Shown here one piece after another: positions 9,572 through 19,151 of a stretch of 64,000 nt of DNA. This stretch comes from an uncultured Atopobium sp. (lineage in GTDB: Bacteria > Actinomycetota > Coriobacteriia > Coriobacteriales > Atopobiaceae). Numbering within the stretch: position 1 is the first letter of the stretch; every line of letters begins with the position of its first letter. The stretch lies in contig CAMUON010000001.1 of NCBI GenBank assembly GCA_947090525.1, forward strand, positions 620,001-684,000. Reading direction: 5' to 3'. Below the pieces are notes generated by a model. The model was not told the origin of the DNA. It did no database searches and saw nothing but the letters and a program-made list of their open reading frames with translations. A program made the translations under genes and the position numbers.

Positions 9572-11151
9572 GCGGATCATTGAGCATAAAATCGGCGATG
9601 CTTCGAGGTATCGAGGCAATTCCCGTATACGTGGAACTTTCTTCTTCTGTGGGTATTCCCGGCATGGACGTGATTGGAAACCCGGATACGTCGGTTGCAG
9701 AATCGAGAAGTCGTGTGAGATGCGCGCTCAAGAGCTCGGGTTTTTCGGTTCCGCGCGAACACATTACGATTAATCTTGCTCCCGGCGAGCTTAAAAAAAC
9801 GGGCACGGGCTTTGATTTAGCTCTTGCAATAGCGCTTTTGTGTTATACCAAGCAAATGCCTGCGCAGGACGTATCAAACTGTCTCTTTGTGGGTGAGCTT
9901 GGGCTTTCGGGCGAAATCAGTCCCGTGAGAGGACTTATGTGCTATCAAAAGCTTGCGCACGACATGGGCCTTAAGCTGGTGTGTGCGAAGGCTTCCTTGG
10001 CGTCTGCGTGTTGGTTTGAGGATACGCTGTTTGTCTCATCGCTTATCGAACTTACAAAAGGCATTCCGTGGATAGAAAAACTCAATCAGGATAGGCCATC
10101 CTACGCGGCAAATGATCTATTTGGCAATGCTTCTCGCTATAAGGACTTTTCGGATGTGATCGATCAAGAGGAAGCCAAGCGGGCGTGTGTGATTTCTGCC
10201 GCGGGATCTCATGGCATGCTTATGGTGGGTCCTCCTGGCGCGGGAAAAACGATGCTTGCAAAGCGCATGCCAGGTATTTTGCCGCCTTTGAGCCAAGCGG
10301 ATCTTCACGAAGCACGCCTTATTCGATCGGTTGTAGGCGAGGATGTGGCAGGTCTTGATGAGGGAAGACGCCCTTTTCGCGCACCGCATCATTCTATTTC
10401 TACGGCAGGCCTCATTGGAGGAGGCCGACCAGTTATTCCAGGCGAGGTTTCGCTTGCTCACAAGGGAGTCTTGTTCCTCGATGAGCTGCCAGAATTTGCG
10501 GCAAATGTGTTGCAATCCTTGCGCCAACCCCTCGAAGACAAGCTGGTGCGCCTTATACGAGCTGAAGGTGCCTATGTGTTTCCTTGCGACTTTATGTTTT
10601 TGGCTGCAGCGAATCCTTGCCCTTGTGGGCATTTGGGTGACAAGGGTCATAGCTGTATTTGCACCGAAGCGCGCATCGCGCGCTATCAGGCTAAACTTGC
10701 AGGTCCTTTGATCGATCGTATCGATATCTGCATTAGCGTTGAACGCCCTGATCCTACAAAAATATTGGATGGGCAATGTGGTCTTTCGACCAAAGACATG
10801 CAGGAGCAGGTGGCAATTGCCAAGAACTTTCAAGCGTGGCGCTATAAACAGGCACATGCAGACGATTACGCCCGCGCTCAGGCAAACGCAAGGGCGAGCA
10901 CAAGCGCTGGTGCATCTGCGCGACCCTCCTTCGATACACTTCGTATAGAAGATATTCCCGCGCTTGAGATGGATCAGAAAGCAAAAACGTGTCTTGAATC
11001 AGTTGCAAAGCATTTAGCACTCGGAGGGCGTGCAATTGCAAAAATTGTGCGCGTAGCAAGAACCATAGCCGATCTCGCAGAGCACCCCGTCATACAAAAA
11101 GACGACGTGCTTCAAGCCTCATTTTTGCGCAATAGAAAGAGTAATCTATGA
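9568..11151 (+). CDS. comM: ComM-like magnesium chelatase family ATPase (YifB)
   Basis: An AAA+ ATPase. In naturally competent bacteria ComM is a branch-migration helicase that helps integrate transformed DNA. The protein has 527 residues: an N-terminal ribosomal-S5-fold/Lon-protease-like domain (VSIGNPD-like DVIGNPDTSVAESR, NLAPGELKKTG), Walker A GPPGAGKT near residue 220, Walker B VLFLDELPEF near 300, the family motif AANPCPCG near 347, and a C-terminal Mg-chelatase lid domain. The start is the ATG at 9568, overlapping the yraN stop by four bases. It overlaps dprA in the same way. Confidence 0.94.
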   Translation: MSGSLSIKSAMLRGIEAIPVYVELSSSVGIPGMDVIGNPDTSVAESRSRVRCALKSSGFSVPREHITINLAPGELKKTGTGFDLALAIALLCYTKQMPAQDVSNCLFVGELGLSGEISPVRGLMCYQKLAHDMGLKLVCAKASLASACWFEDTLFVSSLIELTKGIPWIEKLNQDRPSYAANDLFGNASRYKDFSDVIDQEEAKRACVISAAGSHGMLMVGPPGAGKTMLAKRMPGILPPLSQADLHEARLIRSVVGEDVAGLDEGRRPFRAPHHSISTAGLIGGGRPVIPGEVSLAHKGVLFLDELPEFAANVLQSLRQPLEDKLVRLIRAEGAYVFPCDFMFLAAANPCPCGHLGDKGHSCICTEARIARYQAKLAGPLIDRIDICISVERPDPTKILDGQCGLSTKDMQEQVAIAKNFQAWRYKQAHADDYARAQANARASTSAGASARPSFDTLRIEDIPALEMDQKAKTCLESVAKHLALGGRAIAKIVRVARTIADLAEHPVIQKDDVLQASFLRNRKSNL

Positions 11152-12059
11152 GCCAAGAACTCGAACCAGGATCGTTTGAACTGCACATACACGATGCTCA
11201 CTACCCGCATGCGCTCATGGATCTTGAGCGTCCGCCAGAAGTATTGTATGGCATCGGGGACTATAGCGTATTGGAAAAGCCGCAGCTTGCCATTATAGGT
11301 GCTCGGCGCGCGAGTCCCTACGGGCTTGCGCTTGCACGCATTGCAGGAAGGATAGCTGCAGAGTGTGGGCTTGTTGTGGTCTCAGGAGGTGCTCGGGGTT
11401 GTGATTATCAAGCGCTTCGAAGTGCGCTCGATGCGGGCGGAGAAATTTGTATTGTCTCAGGTTGTGGGGCAGATCAGGTGTATCCTTCGTCCTCGTTTGA
11501 TATCTTTTACGAAGCAAAAACCCGGAGAGGCTGCGTAATTTCTCTTTCTCCCTGGCAGACTCCGCCACGGCGCTTTGCATTTCCGCAGCGTAACAAGATC
11601 ATTGCAGCGCTTGGACATGTATTGATCATATGCGAAGCGGGCAAGAAATCAGGCACCATGTCTACCGCAGAAGAAGCAGCGCAGCTTGGGCGTGTGCTCT
11701 ACGCTATGCCCGGGAGTGTATTTTCACCGCTTTCGGTCGGAACCAATATGCTCATTGCAGATGGAGCGAGCATCATATCGTCTACCGCCGATCTTGAGGC
11801 TCGCATCGCCCTTGACTTCAATAGCTTGCGTCTTACGAATGCGCGTGAAGATAAGGTAAAAAATGAGCTTCTTCAAGCGCTTATTGCAAACCCGATGAGA
11901 GTAGATGAGCTTGCGCGAAGTTTTGGAAGGGATCTTTCTCAGCTGTTGTCTGAGCTTTCTGAGCTCGAAATTCAAGGCGTTGTGGAGCAGATGCTCGATG
12001 GTAGATTTTCCCTCACACAAACAGCACTTGAGCAGCTATCTAAGGGAGGCGCGTTATAA
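11148..12059 (+). CDS. dprA: DNA-processing protein DprA
   Basis: Binds incoming single-stranded DNA and loads RecA in natural transformation. The 303-residue protein has a Rossmann-fold core with AIIGARRASPYG, VSGGARGCDYQA (usually SGLARGID), a VYP segment, FPQRNKIIAALG and a GTMSTAEEAAQLGR stretch. The C-terminal 60 residues look like the winged-helix DprA domain. The ATG overlaps the comM stop by four bases. Together with comM it suggests at least an ancestral DNA-uptake pathway. Confidence 0.94.
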   Translation: MSQELEPGSFELHIHDAHYPHALMDLERPPEVLYGIGDYSVLEKPQLAIIGARRASPYGLALARIAGRIAAECGLVVVSGGARGCDYQALRSALDAGGEICIVSGCGADQVYPSSSFDIFYEAKTRRGCVISLSPWQTPPRRFAFPQRNKIIAALGHVLIICEAGKKSGTMSTAEEAAQLGRVLYAMPGSVFSPLSVGTNMLIADGASIISSTADLEARIALDFNSLRLTNAREDKVKNELLQALIANPMRVDELARSFGRDLSQLLSELSELEIQGVVEQMLDGRFSLTQTALEQLSKGGAL

Positions 12060-12165
12060 GCTATAATGAAACGATGTAAAAAGAGCCGAGCGAGAGCGCA
12101 TGGGTGCGGGCGAAAAGAGCGCGTGTGTACTCACGCGCTGTGAACAAATAGCAAGGAGAGATCTT

Positions 12166-13554
12166 TTGGAAGATGAGGTTGTAGTTGTTGGTGGGGGACT
12201 TGCGGGAAGTGAATGCGCGCTTCAGCTGGCTATGCGCGGGGTGCGTGTCAAGCTTTATGAGATGAGACCCCAAAAAACAAGTCCTGCGCATCATAGCGAC
12301 AAGCTTGCCGAGCTTGTATGCTCAAATTCCATGAAATCTCTCAAGGAAACGAGTTGTGCAGGTCTTCTCAAAACTGAGCTTCACGCGCTCCATTCGCGTT
12401 TGTTGGATATTGCATATGCTACGCGCGTGGAAGCAGGAGGCGCACTTGCAGTTGACCGCGTGCGCTTTAGTAATGAGGTTACGCGCGCAATTACTTCGCA
12501 TCCACTCATTGAGCTTGTGCATGAAGAAGTGAGTGATATACCGCAAGGACATACGGTTATAGCCGCAGGACCACTTTGTTCACCTGCGCTTTTTTCGCGT
12601 TTGGAGGAGCGGGTAGGAGCGCGCGGGCTTTCATTTTATGATGCTGCAGCGCCGATTGTCGATGCGTCTACGATAGACGAAGACGAGGTGTTTTTGCAGT
12701 CGCGTTACGAGCATGACTGTTCCACAGATAAGAGTGATTCCACAGGTGACTATATCAATTGCCCGCTTACAAAGGATGAGTACCTTGCATTTTATGAGGC
12801 ACTTATGTCTAGTGAACGCGTGATTTCAAAGGATTTTGAGCGAAAAGAGCTCTTTCAGGCCTGTCAGCCCGTGGAAGAAATTGCACGTACGGGCGTAGAT
12901 TCTTTGCGCTTTGGTCCTATGAAACCGGTAGGGATTACGTATCCAGAAAGTTATCTTTTGAAGCACCCGGCGTGTGCCGAACAAGGATACCGAAGGCCGT
13001 ATGCAAATGTCCAGCTCAGAAGCGAAAACAGTTTTCATACGAGCTACAATTTAGTGGGTTTTCAAACAAATCTTACCTGGCCTTGCCAGCGTGATGTGTT
13101 TCGTATGATTCCAGGTTTGGCGCATGCGGAGTTTTTCCGCTACGGGGTCATGCATCGCAACTCCTTTGTGCAAAGTCCGCAGGTGCTTGACGATAGTTTT
13201 GCGCTTCCAGATACAACAATTCGCCTTGCAGGACAAATCACCGGTACAGAAGGCTATGTAGAAGCCATCGCTTCTGGCCTTTTTGCCGCGCTCAATACCT
13301 GGGCAGATCTGAAAGGTCGTGCGCGTTATGTGCTTCCCAAGACGTTGGCTATGGGAGCGTTGTTTGCCTACGCTACAAGTCCTTACACCAAGGACTATCA
13401 GCCTATGCATGTGAATTTTGGGATTATGCCGCCGCTTAGTGAGCACATTCGCCAAAAAGAAGAACGCCAAAAGCGGTTTTGTGCGCGAGCGCGGAGAGAT
13501 TTGTCGAGCTATATGGAGCTTCATCCTGAGATTTTGGATTCTCTTTGTATATAG
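12166..13554 (+). CDS. trmFO: tRNA (uracil-5-)-methyltransferase TrmFO
   Basis: Folate- and FAD-dependent enzyme that makes m5U54 in the tRNA T loop. The family Rossmann motif VVVVGGGLAGSECALQ begins a few residues in. Further motifs are YEMRP, LVCSNSMKS and, late in the protein, AGQITGTEGYVEAIASGL. I place the start at TTG 12166: AAGGAGAG at 12153-12160 is spaced for it, and the 462-residue product matches family length. An upstream ATG at 12100 would add 22 unrelated residues without a ribosome binding site. Confidence 0.92.
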   Translation: MEDEVVVVGGGLAGSECALQLAMRGVRVKLYEMRPQKTSPAHHSDKLAELVCSNSMKSLKETSCAGLLKTELHALHSRLLDIAYATRVEAGGALAVDRVRFSNEVTRAITSHPLIELVHEEVSDIPQGHTVIAAGPLCSPALFSRLEERVGARGLSFYDAAAPIVDASTIDEDEVFLQSRYEHDCSTDKSDSTGDYINCPLTKDEYLAFYEALMSSERVISKDFERKELFQACQPVEEIARTGVDSLRFGPMKPVGITYPESYLLKHPACAEQGYRRPYANVQLRSENSFHTSYNLVGFQTNLTWPCQRDVFRMIPGLAHAEFFRYGVMHRNSFVQSPQVLDDSFALPDTTIRLAGQITGTEGYVEAIASGLFAALNTWADLKGRARYVLPKTLAMGALFAYATSPYTKDYQPMHVNFGIMPPLSEHIRQKEERQKRFCARARRDLSSYMELHPEILDSLCI

Positions 13555-13563
13555 GGGGTATCC

Positions 13564-14577
13564 ATGGCGTCTGATCTTTTTGAACACGTTCATATCACGG
13601 CGACGGATAGCCGCTATCCGCAAACACTCCGTGCGCTTATCGATGAGTTTATTCAGCATTTGGCGACCACTAGAAATCTCTCATCCAAGACGCAAAAAGC
13701 GTATGCCAGTGATCTGGAGAGTTTTTGTCGTTGGCTTGCAAAGGAAGAGATCGATGTCTTTGCAATTACACATCTTGAGCTCAGACGCTATCTTTCGTAT
13801 TTGCTGAAGGCGGCATATAGTACGTCTACCATATCAAGGCACCTATCAGCAATACGATCGTGGTATCGCTGGTTTTTGCTGAGGGGATATACCACGCAAA
13901 ATGCTGCAGCAGCTCTTGTAAGCCCCAAGATAGCTAAACGTTTACCCAAGGTAGTATCGAGTCACACTATTGATGAGCTGCTTGTACATATCGATACGGC
14001 GACAGCGAAGGGCATGCGCGACCGCGCGTTTATCGAATTTCTCTTCGCGAGTGGCGCGCGTATTTCTGAAGTGGCGGGCGTGCATATATCTGATATTCAA
14101 TTTGACAATCGCTCGGTGAGGCTGTTTGGAAAGGGGAGAAAAGAACGCATGTGCCCCTTGTATCCAGAGGTCTTGGAGCAAATACGTGCGTATATTGTCC
14201 ACGCGCGGCCCATTCTTCTTGCTCACAAAAAAACGCACGCAAAGAACGCGGAAGATGCGAGTGCGAGCGTAGGCGCATCTTCGCCGACCGATGCGCTTTT
14301 TATATCCGAACAGGGAAAACCCATGACAAGTGCAGGGCTACGCTATGTGTTTGAGGCGTATGCTCGAAAGGAAGGTCTTCCCAAAGGAATAACGCCTCAC
14401 ACCATGCGCCACTCGTTTGCAACGGAGCTGGTGAATGGGGGAGCAGACTTAAGAAGCGTGCAGGAGATGCTAGGCCATGCAAGCCTTGCTACCACACAAA
14501 TCTATACGCATATCTCGGTTGAGCATATGAAAAAAGAAATGCTACGGGCGCACCCGCGCGCAGAGCGTAACTCATAA
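13564..14577 (+). CDS. xerC: Tyrosine recombinase XerC/XerD
   Basis: Site-specific recombinase that resolves chromosome dimers at dif. It has 337 residues: an N-terminal SAM-like core-binding domain (about 15-120) and a C-terminal catalytic domain with GARISEV (catalytic Arg), the FGKGRKER Lys segment, HTMRHSFA (His-x-x-Arg), the LGHA motif and a Tyr in the IYTH motif. Residues about 225-245 form an Ala/Ser-rich insertion not usual in Xer proteins. The position between dprA/trmFO and rpsB is the classical xerC locus of Actinomycetota and Firmicutes, so this is a housekeeping Xer rather than an element integrase. Confidence 0.93.
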   Translation: MASDLFEHVHITATDSRYPQTLRALIDEFIQHLATTRNLSSKTQKAYASDLESFCRWLAKEEIDVFAITHLELRRYLSYLLKAAYSTSTISRHLSAIRSWYRWFLLRGYTTQNAAAALVSPKIAKRLPKVVSSHTIDELLVHIDTATAKGMRDRAFIEFLFASGARISEVAGVHISDIQFDNRSVRLFGKGRKERMCPLYPEVLEQIRAYIVHARPILLAHKKTHAKNAEDASASVGASSPTDALFISEQGKPMTSAGLRYVFEAYARKEGLPKGITPHTMRHSFATELVNGGADLRSVQEMLGHASLATTQIYTHISVEHMKKEMLRAHPRAERNS

Positions 14578-14921
14578 GCTTGCGTATGCTCGCTCGCACG
14601 CGTCCTTGCCTGTACATGCGCTTTGTCTGCGCCCACGCTCGCGCTCGCGACATCAACGGCTGCGCACGCGTTCTTGCCACGTTTGCGCGCAACCCGCGCG
14701 CGTTCGAGCGCTTATGCGTTTCGTATGAATCGAGCGCTTGCTGTGTTTTTGTGCACGTACGTGCGCGATTTTGCTGTATACTTAAGTGTCGCTGTGTAAG
14801 ATGCACAGTTAATACACACGCGTACCGGACTTGAGCACTTTGGTGCTTTGATCATAGCCAAGGTCAAAGTGGTGCTTCGGGATTGATAGTACGCGGAGGA
14901 TCAACCAATGGAGGTTTTATT
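14578..14921 (+). promoter_or_regulatory. rpsB upstream region with possible structured leader
   Basis: No gene is visible in these 344 bases. A TATACT -10-like hexamer lies at 14777-14782 without a clear -35. Downstream, 14834-14876 can fold in at least two exclusive ways. AGCAC (14834-14838) can pair with GTGCT (14843-14847). Alternatively CACTTTG (14836-14842) can pair with CAAAGTG (14865-14871), or CTTTGATC (14846-14853) with GGTCAAAG (14862-14869). Ribosomal protein operons often have autoregulatory leaders; that this is an S2 leader is inference. GGAGG at 14910-14914 is the rpsB ribosome binding site. Confidence 0.35.
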
Positions 14922-15704
14922 ATGGCTGTAAAGATCAATATCCGTACGCTCCTTGAGGCCGGTTGCCACTATGGTCACCAAACCCGCCGCTGGAACCCCA
15001 AGATGAAACCATATATCTTTGGCGAGCGTAACGGCATTTACATTCTCGATCTCAAGCAAACCGTGCTCAATGCCGACAAAGCGTACACGTTCTTCAAGAA
15101 CTGCGCAAGCAAGGGCGGTCGCGTCCTCTTTGTAGGTACAAAGAAGCAAGCTCAAGAGCCTGTGAGTAAAGAGGCTGAGCGTTGCGGCATGCCTTACATC
15201 AATCAGCGCTGGTTGGGTGGTATGCTCACCAACTTTGTGACTATGCGTTCTCGTATCGACCGCATGGAAGAGCTTGAGGCAATGGTAGAAGATGGCCGCA
15301 TGGCAACCCTTCCCAAGAAAGAGCAAGCTGTGCTCGGCAAAGAGCTCGAGAAACTCCAACGCAACTTGGGCGGCGTTCGTGATATGCACGCGCTTCCTCA
15401 AGCACTGTTTGTTGTGGATTCCAAGCGCGAAGAGATCGCTATCAAAGAGGCTCGTCGCCTGCACATTCCCGTTGTTGCGCTTCTCGACACCAATTCCGAT
15501 CCTGATGTAGTCGACTACGGCATTCCTGCAAACGACGACGCTATCCGCTCGGTCAGCCTTATGTGCGAGCTTGCTGCCGATGCTATTTTGGCTGGTTCCG
15601 GCAAGGAGCAAATCTCTGAGCAGGAGATGAAAGAGGGTAGCGTATCTGAGCCCGTTGCTGTTGAAGAGGCCAAAGCAGAGGCAAAAGAAGAAGCTCAAGA
15701 GTAA
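14922..15704 (+). CDS. rpsB: Small-subunit ribosomal protein S2
   Basis: Structural protein of the 30S subunit, 260 residues. It starts MAVKINIRTLLEAGCHYGHQTRRWNPKM, the family signature, and has the central QRWLGGMLTNF, RDMHALPQALFVVD and PVVALLDTNSDPDVVDYGIPANDDA segments. The C-terminal 30 residues are rich in Glu and Ala. The frame is open for 13 codons upstream, but GGAGG seven bases before the ATG at 14922 fixes the start. It is followed after 48 bp by tsf, as in most bacteria. Confidence 0.98.
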   Translation: MAVKINIRTLLEAGCHYGHQTRRWNPKMKPYIFGERNGIYILDLKQTVLNADKAYTFFKNCASKGGRVLFVGTKKQAQEPVSKEAERCGMPYINQRWLGGMLTNFVTMRSRIDRMEELEAMVEDGRMATLPKKEQAVLGKELEKLQRNLGGVRDMHALPQALFVVDSKREEIAIKEARRLHIPVVALLDTNSDPDVVDYGIPANDDAIRSVSLMCELAADAILAGSGKEQISEQEMKEGSVSEPVAVEEAKAEAKEEAQE

Positions 15705-15752
15705 GCTCAAGAGTAAACCGTTTGGTTATAAGCATTGCTAAAGGAGAAAACC

Positions 15753-16622
15753 ATGGCACAAGTTACTGCTGCGCTTGTTAAACAACTGCGCGAAATGACC
15801 GACTCTCCTATGATGGAGTGCAAAAAAGCTCTCGTTGAGGCCGATGGCGACATCGATGCTGCTGTAGATGTTTTGCGCAAGATGGGTGTTGCAAAAGCTG
15901 TTAAACGTGCAGGTCGCGACACCAACGAAGGTACAATCGCAGCTTATGTTGCTCCAGATGGAAAAACAGGAGCACTTCTTGAGCTTTCTTGCGAGACCGA
16001 CTTTGTAGGCACCAACCCTAAGTTCACAGGTTTTGCTGCAAAGCTTGCTCAGGTAGTTGCTGAGAACAATCCTTCCGATGTAGAGGCGCTCAAAGCACTT
16101 CCGCTTGATGGTTCTACGGTAGCTGATGAGCTCACCGAGATGATTCACGTGATCGGCGAGAACATGAAGGTACTTCGTTTTCAGCGTATTGAAGCTCCAG
16201 AAGGTGGGCTTTCGAGCTACATTCACCTCGGTGGCAAGCTTGCTGACGTGTGCGTATTCAAGTTTGCTAATGCGAGCACTCTCGAAGCGGACGAGTTCAA
16301 GACCTTCGCTCACGATGTGGCTATGCAAGTAGCTGCTTCTGCACCAGTGGCTGCACGCCGCGAGGACGTGCCTGAAGCTACCGTTGAGCACGAGAAGAGC
16401 ATCTACCTTGCTCAAGTGCAGGAGAGCGGAAAGCCTGAATTTATTCAGCAAAAGATGGTCGAAGGCAAGCTCGAGAAGTACTTCAAAGAGAGCGTCCTTA
16501 CCGAGCAAGTCTTTATTAAGGATTCTAATGTAACGGTTTCCGAGCTTGCTAAAAAAGTTGGCAAGTCTTTGGGCGATACGATCGAAGTTGTATCGTTTGT
16601 GCGTTACGCGTTCGGCGAGTAG
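15753..16622 (+). CDS. tsf: Translation elongation factor Ts
   Basis: Guanine nucleotide exchange factor for EF-Tu. The 289-residue protein has the N-terminal UBA-like domain with LREMTDSPMMECKKAL, the GTIAAYV segment, the ELSCETDFVG motif that contacts EF-Tu, and a C-terminal dimerisation region with a VAMQVAASAP-type helix. AAAGGAG six to seven bases before the ATG sets the start. It is co-transcribed with rpsB and ends before a terminator at 16706. Confidence 0.98.
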   Translation: MAQVTAALVKQLREMTDSPMMECKKALVEADGDIDAAVDVLRKMGVAKAVKRAGRDTNEGTIAAYVAPDGKTGALLELSCETDFVGTNPKFTGFAAKLAQVVAENNPSDVEALKALPLDGSTVADELTEMIHVIGENMKVLRFQRIEAPEGGLSSYIHLGGKLADVCVFKFANASTLEADEFKTFAHDVAMQVAASAPVAARREDVPEATVEHEKSIYLAQVQESGKPEFIQQKMVEGKLEKYFKESVLTEQVFIKDSNVTVSELAKKVGKSLGDTIEVVSFVRYAFGE

Positions 16623-16705
16623 TTTCTTGCTCGGCGAATAGCGGTTTTGCTTGGCGAGCAGCTGCTGACTAGTAGCTGGTAGCCCGTGCATTATTTTGTA
16701 TCTCA

Positions 16706-16749
16706 GGGGAGAGTCTGTCATATATGCGGCAGGTTCTCCCTCTTTTTTT
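16706..16749 (+). terminator. Terminator after tsf
   Basis: GGGGAGA pairs with TCTCCCT around an inner CTG/CAG stem and is followed by seven T residues. It ends the rpsB-tsf transcript. Confidence 0.8.
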
Positions 16750-16892
16750 GATGAATAGCGTATACAATATACATTGATGGTTTTTTACCAATCGGCTAGC
16801 TCTATGGGTCCTACACTTAGGCTGCAGGTCACAAAGGAGCTTCTGCAAAGAAAATTAAGATCCGCTATCCTATCTCGAAAGGAAGTGCCTAT

Positions 16893-19055
16893 ATGTCTCG
16901 TCACAAAGCCCTCATCACGCGAACTAAATGGCTGGGGGGTATAGCTCTTAGGGCAACGTTCGCGGCACTTTTCGTTTTGAGCGCGGCTCCTGTAGCAGCA
17001 ATCACAAGCCCTGAGAGCTTGCATACTGTGTATGCGCAAGCGACAGACGATATCGATGCCATCAAATTTGATGCGTTTATGACCGAAAAGAATGACGATT
17101 ACGAAAACAATACGGAACTCCAAAATAAATTTACAGAAAAGCGAACTCAAGTCCTCTCACTTCTCAAGCAGCTTCTCCGCAAGAATCTGGAAGATTTTAA
17201 AAAAGGCTCGGCCGATGCAGTATTTGGCGAAATTCCTGTTGATGACCGCTATACCAACATTCAGCATGTCGTGAAAGCATGGCAGAAAAATCCTTTTGAT
17301 ACGGGCGGGTACTACCGCTATCTTAAGCAGATGACAGGAAACGATGGCGAAAAGATTCTCAGTTGCGCGCACCGCGATAGCTTTTTAAGTGACGGGAATT
17401 CTCACATTGATGATAGGTATAACCTGTGGTGGGCATTGAGGGGCGATGCTAGTAATGACAAAAGTCGCTCATTTATAACGACCCAGTATCTTTTGCATTA
17501 TACATCCGATCCGGATCTTTCATGTAGTCCCACGATGTTGGGAGTACTCGATGGGTATTACTATCGCAAACTTTTGGATGAGTTGGGTATGCAAACATGG
17601 TTCGAATCGGTAGAACAAACCGACACCCCGCGTAACCCAGCCCTTGAGCTTCACAAAGACTATTGGGCTTCCATTGATCCTGTCATAACTGCATCAGAAA
17701 ATACACTCTTCAGGGCAAGACATGATACAACAGAATCGGTGTGGTTTGGTGACAGAATAGTAACTAGTGATAACAACGAAAAAGTTTTCCTGCGCACACA
17801 GTTTGCATGGAGTGAAAGCAATGATGAATCTATTACGAATAGACAATGCTGGGACTCCAAGATCCCCTTGCATTGTTTAGGAACTTTTGTCAAGCAGCTT
17901 AGAGTTAGCACTCCTAGTGAAAAGATATACTACGTTGAGCCTCAGATTTGGAGAAGATATAACAATCCGGATAGTTTAACTTTTTTATCAGATCCAGCGT
18001 CTGTTGCTGATGCAGTTAAGGAAACAAAAAAAGATGAGGGGCTTAAGCAAGCAATCAAACATCTCTTTAAACCGTATTACATCGCCGCAATGAAGAACGA
18101 TTGCTCAATTTCAAGCAAAGATTTTGAGCAAATATATGAAAAGGCGACCGTTGATTTTTGTGGTGATGCACTGCAGTTCTTTTATGATAAGAATAAGGGT
18201 GAAGACCCTCAAGAACTTGGGTATGGTATTTGCTTTGCGATTCATGTTCCTGGACTGCAAACGCAAATCTATCCGCTCCATTCCATATGGCAAAGTCTTG
18301 ATGATGCAAAGGCTGCTGCAAGTAAGAAAATTGCAGCTATGGAGATTCCTCAAGAGCTAAAAACATCAAGTACAGCAGAAATAGCGAAAGCCCAAGACCA
18401 AAACGCGATAGATGCCGTCGTAGACGAAGCAGCAGCTAAAGACACCAAAGCGCCGGCAGAAGAAGACTCAGGCACCTGTCCTTCGCAAACATCTGACGCT
18501 TCTACCCAGACTGTAGAAGATACAAAGACCACTGATACCTCTACCCAGACTGACGCAGGCACAGGTTCTCCTTCGAACACCGGTAGCTGCTCAACATCCT
18601 GCGCATGTGCTATTGCGCCCTCGACTACAAATGGAGACGCGCGGCCGACTTTGATGTACCGGCTCTACAACCCCTACAGTCACGAGCACCTCTTCTCTAC
18701 TGATACGTGCGAGCGAAACTATCTCATTCGTATTGGCTGGAAAGATGAAGGCATCGTAGGCGCTGTGTCCTTGGTGGGAACCGAAGGGGGAGTATATCGT
18801 CTCTATAATTCCACGACGGGAGAGCATCACTATACGAGTGACACAGACGAGCTTAAGCGCTGTGTGGACGCGGGTTGGAAAAATGAGGGGATTATGTTTT
18901 ATAGCCAGGGCGATGTGAAAATGGTGAGTATGTATAACCCGTATGAAAAGAAGTTTTACCACCATTACACGAGCGATGAGGACGAGATTGCCAAGATGGT
19001 GAAGGCTGGTTGGAAGCGGGAAGAAGTCAAGTGGCGCTGTTCTAGCCGTTGGTAG
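16893..19055 (+). CDS. Large secreted protein with three C-terminal DUF5648-like repeats
   Basis: A 720-residue exported protein of unknown function. Residues 1-36 form a signal peptide (Arg/Lys-rich start, hydrophobic core, then APVAA). Residues about 50-490 are a body I do not recognise; it contains several Cys and many aromatic residues, and no hydrolase motif stands out. Residues about 500-587 are a Thr/Ser/Asp/Ala-rich linker with a repeated STQT. Residues 588-720 hold three repeats of about 45 residues (YRLYNPYS..HLF, YRLYNSTT..HHY, VSMYNPYE..HHY, each ending in AGWK-type motifs), a pattern I associate with DUF5648 wall-associated domains. AAAGGAAG precedes the ATG. Function could be adhesive or enzymatic. 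Confidence 0.8.
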   Translation: MSRHKALITRTKWLGGIALRATFAALFVLSAAPVAAITSPESLHTVYAQATDDIDAIKFDAFMTEKNDDYENNTELQNKFTEKRTQVLSLLKQLLRKNLEDFKKGSADAVFGEIPVDDRYTNIQHVVKAWQKNPFDTGGYYRYLKQMTGNDGEKILSCAHRDSFLSDGNSHIDDRYNLWWALRGDASNDKSRSFITTQYLLHYTSDPDLSCSPTMLGVLDGYYYRKLLDELGMQTWFESVEQTDTPRNPALELHKDYWASIDPVITASENTLFRARHDTTESVWFGDRIVTSDNNEKVFLRTQFAWSESNDESITNRQCWDSKIPLHCLGTFVKQLRVSTPSEKIYYVEPQIWRRYNNPDSLTFLSDPASVADAVKETKKDEGLKQAIKHLFKPYYIAAMKNDCSISSKDFEQIYEKATVDFCGDALQFFYDKNKGEDPQELGYGICFAIHVPGLQTQIYPLHSIWQSLDDAKAAASKKIAAMEIPQELKTSSTAEIAKAQDQNAIDAVVDEAAAKDTKAPAEEDSGTCPSQTSDASTQTVEDTKTTDTSTQTDAGTGSPSNTGSCSTSCACAIAPSTTNGDARPTLMYRLYNPYSHEHLFSTDTCERNYLIRIGWKDEGIVGAVSLVGTEGGVYRLYNSTTGEHHYTSDTDELKRCVDAGWKNEGIMFYSQGDVKMVSMYNPYEKKFYHHYTSDEDEIAKMVKAGWKREEVKWRCSSRW
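18654..19046 (+). repeat. Three protein-level tandem repeats (DUF5648-like)
   Basis: Three units of roughly 45 codons lie in frame at the 3' end of the secreted-protein gene. Each has a YxLYN or SMYN start, a His/Tyr-rich EHxYTSD middle, and a GWKxEG or GWKREE end. They have diverged in DNA, so this is an old duplication, not a recent array. Confidence 0.8.
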
Positions 19056-19151
19056 CGTGAGCTTGGGTGCAGCGTCGTCGCGGGCGCTTAGGCGTGTGGG
19101 CGATGGCTCGACAGCGAAGATACTTAATGCATATCAGGTACTTCAAACCAA

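Noticed and set aside
13564..14577. Integrase of a mobile element
   Set aside because: Its position in the conserved dprA-xerC-rpsB order and its standard Xer features point to the chromosomal dimer-resolution recombinase.
14901..16721. Long minus-strand open frames (269 and 327 codons) opposite rpsB and tsf
   Set aside because: Both mirror highly expressed, codon-biased genes, which commonly produce long antisense frames; they have no ribosome binding sites or motifs.
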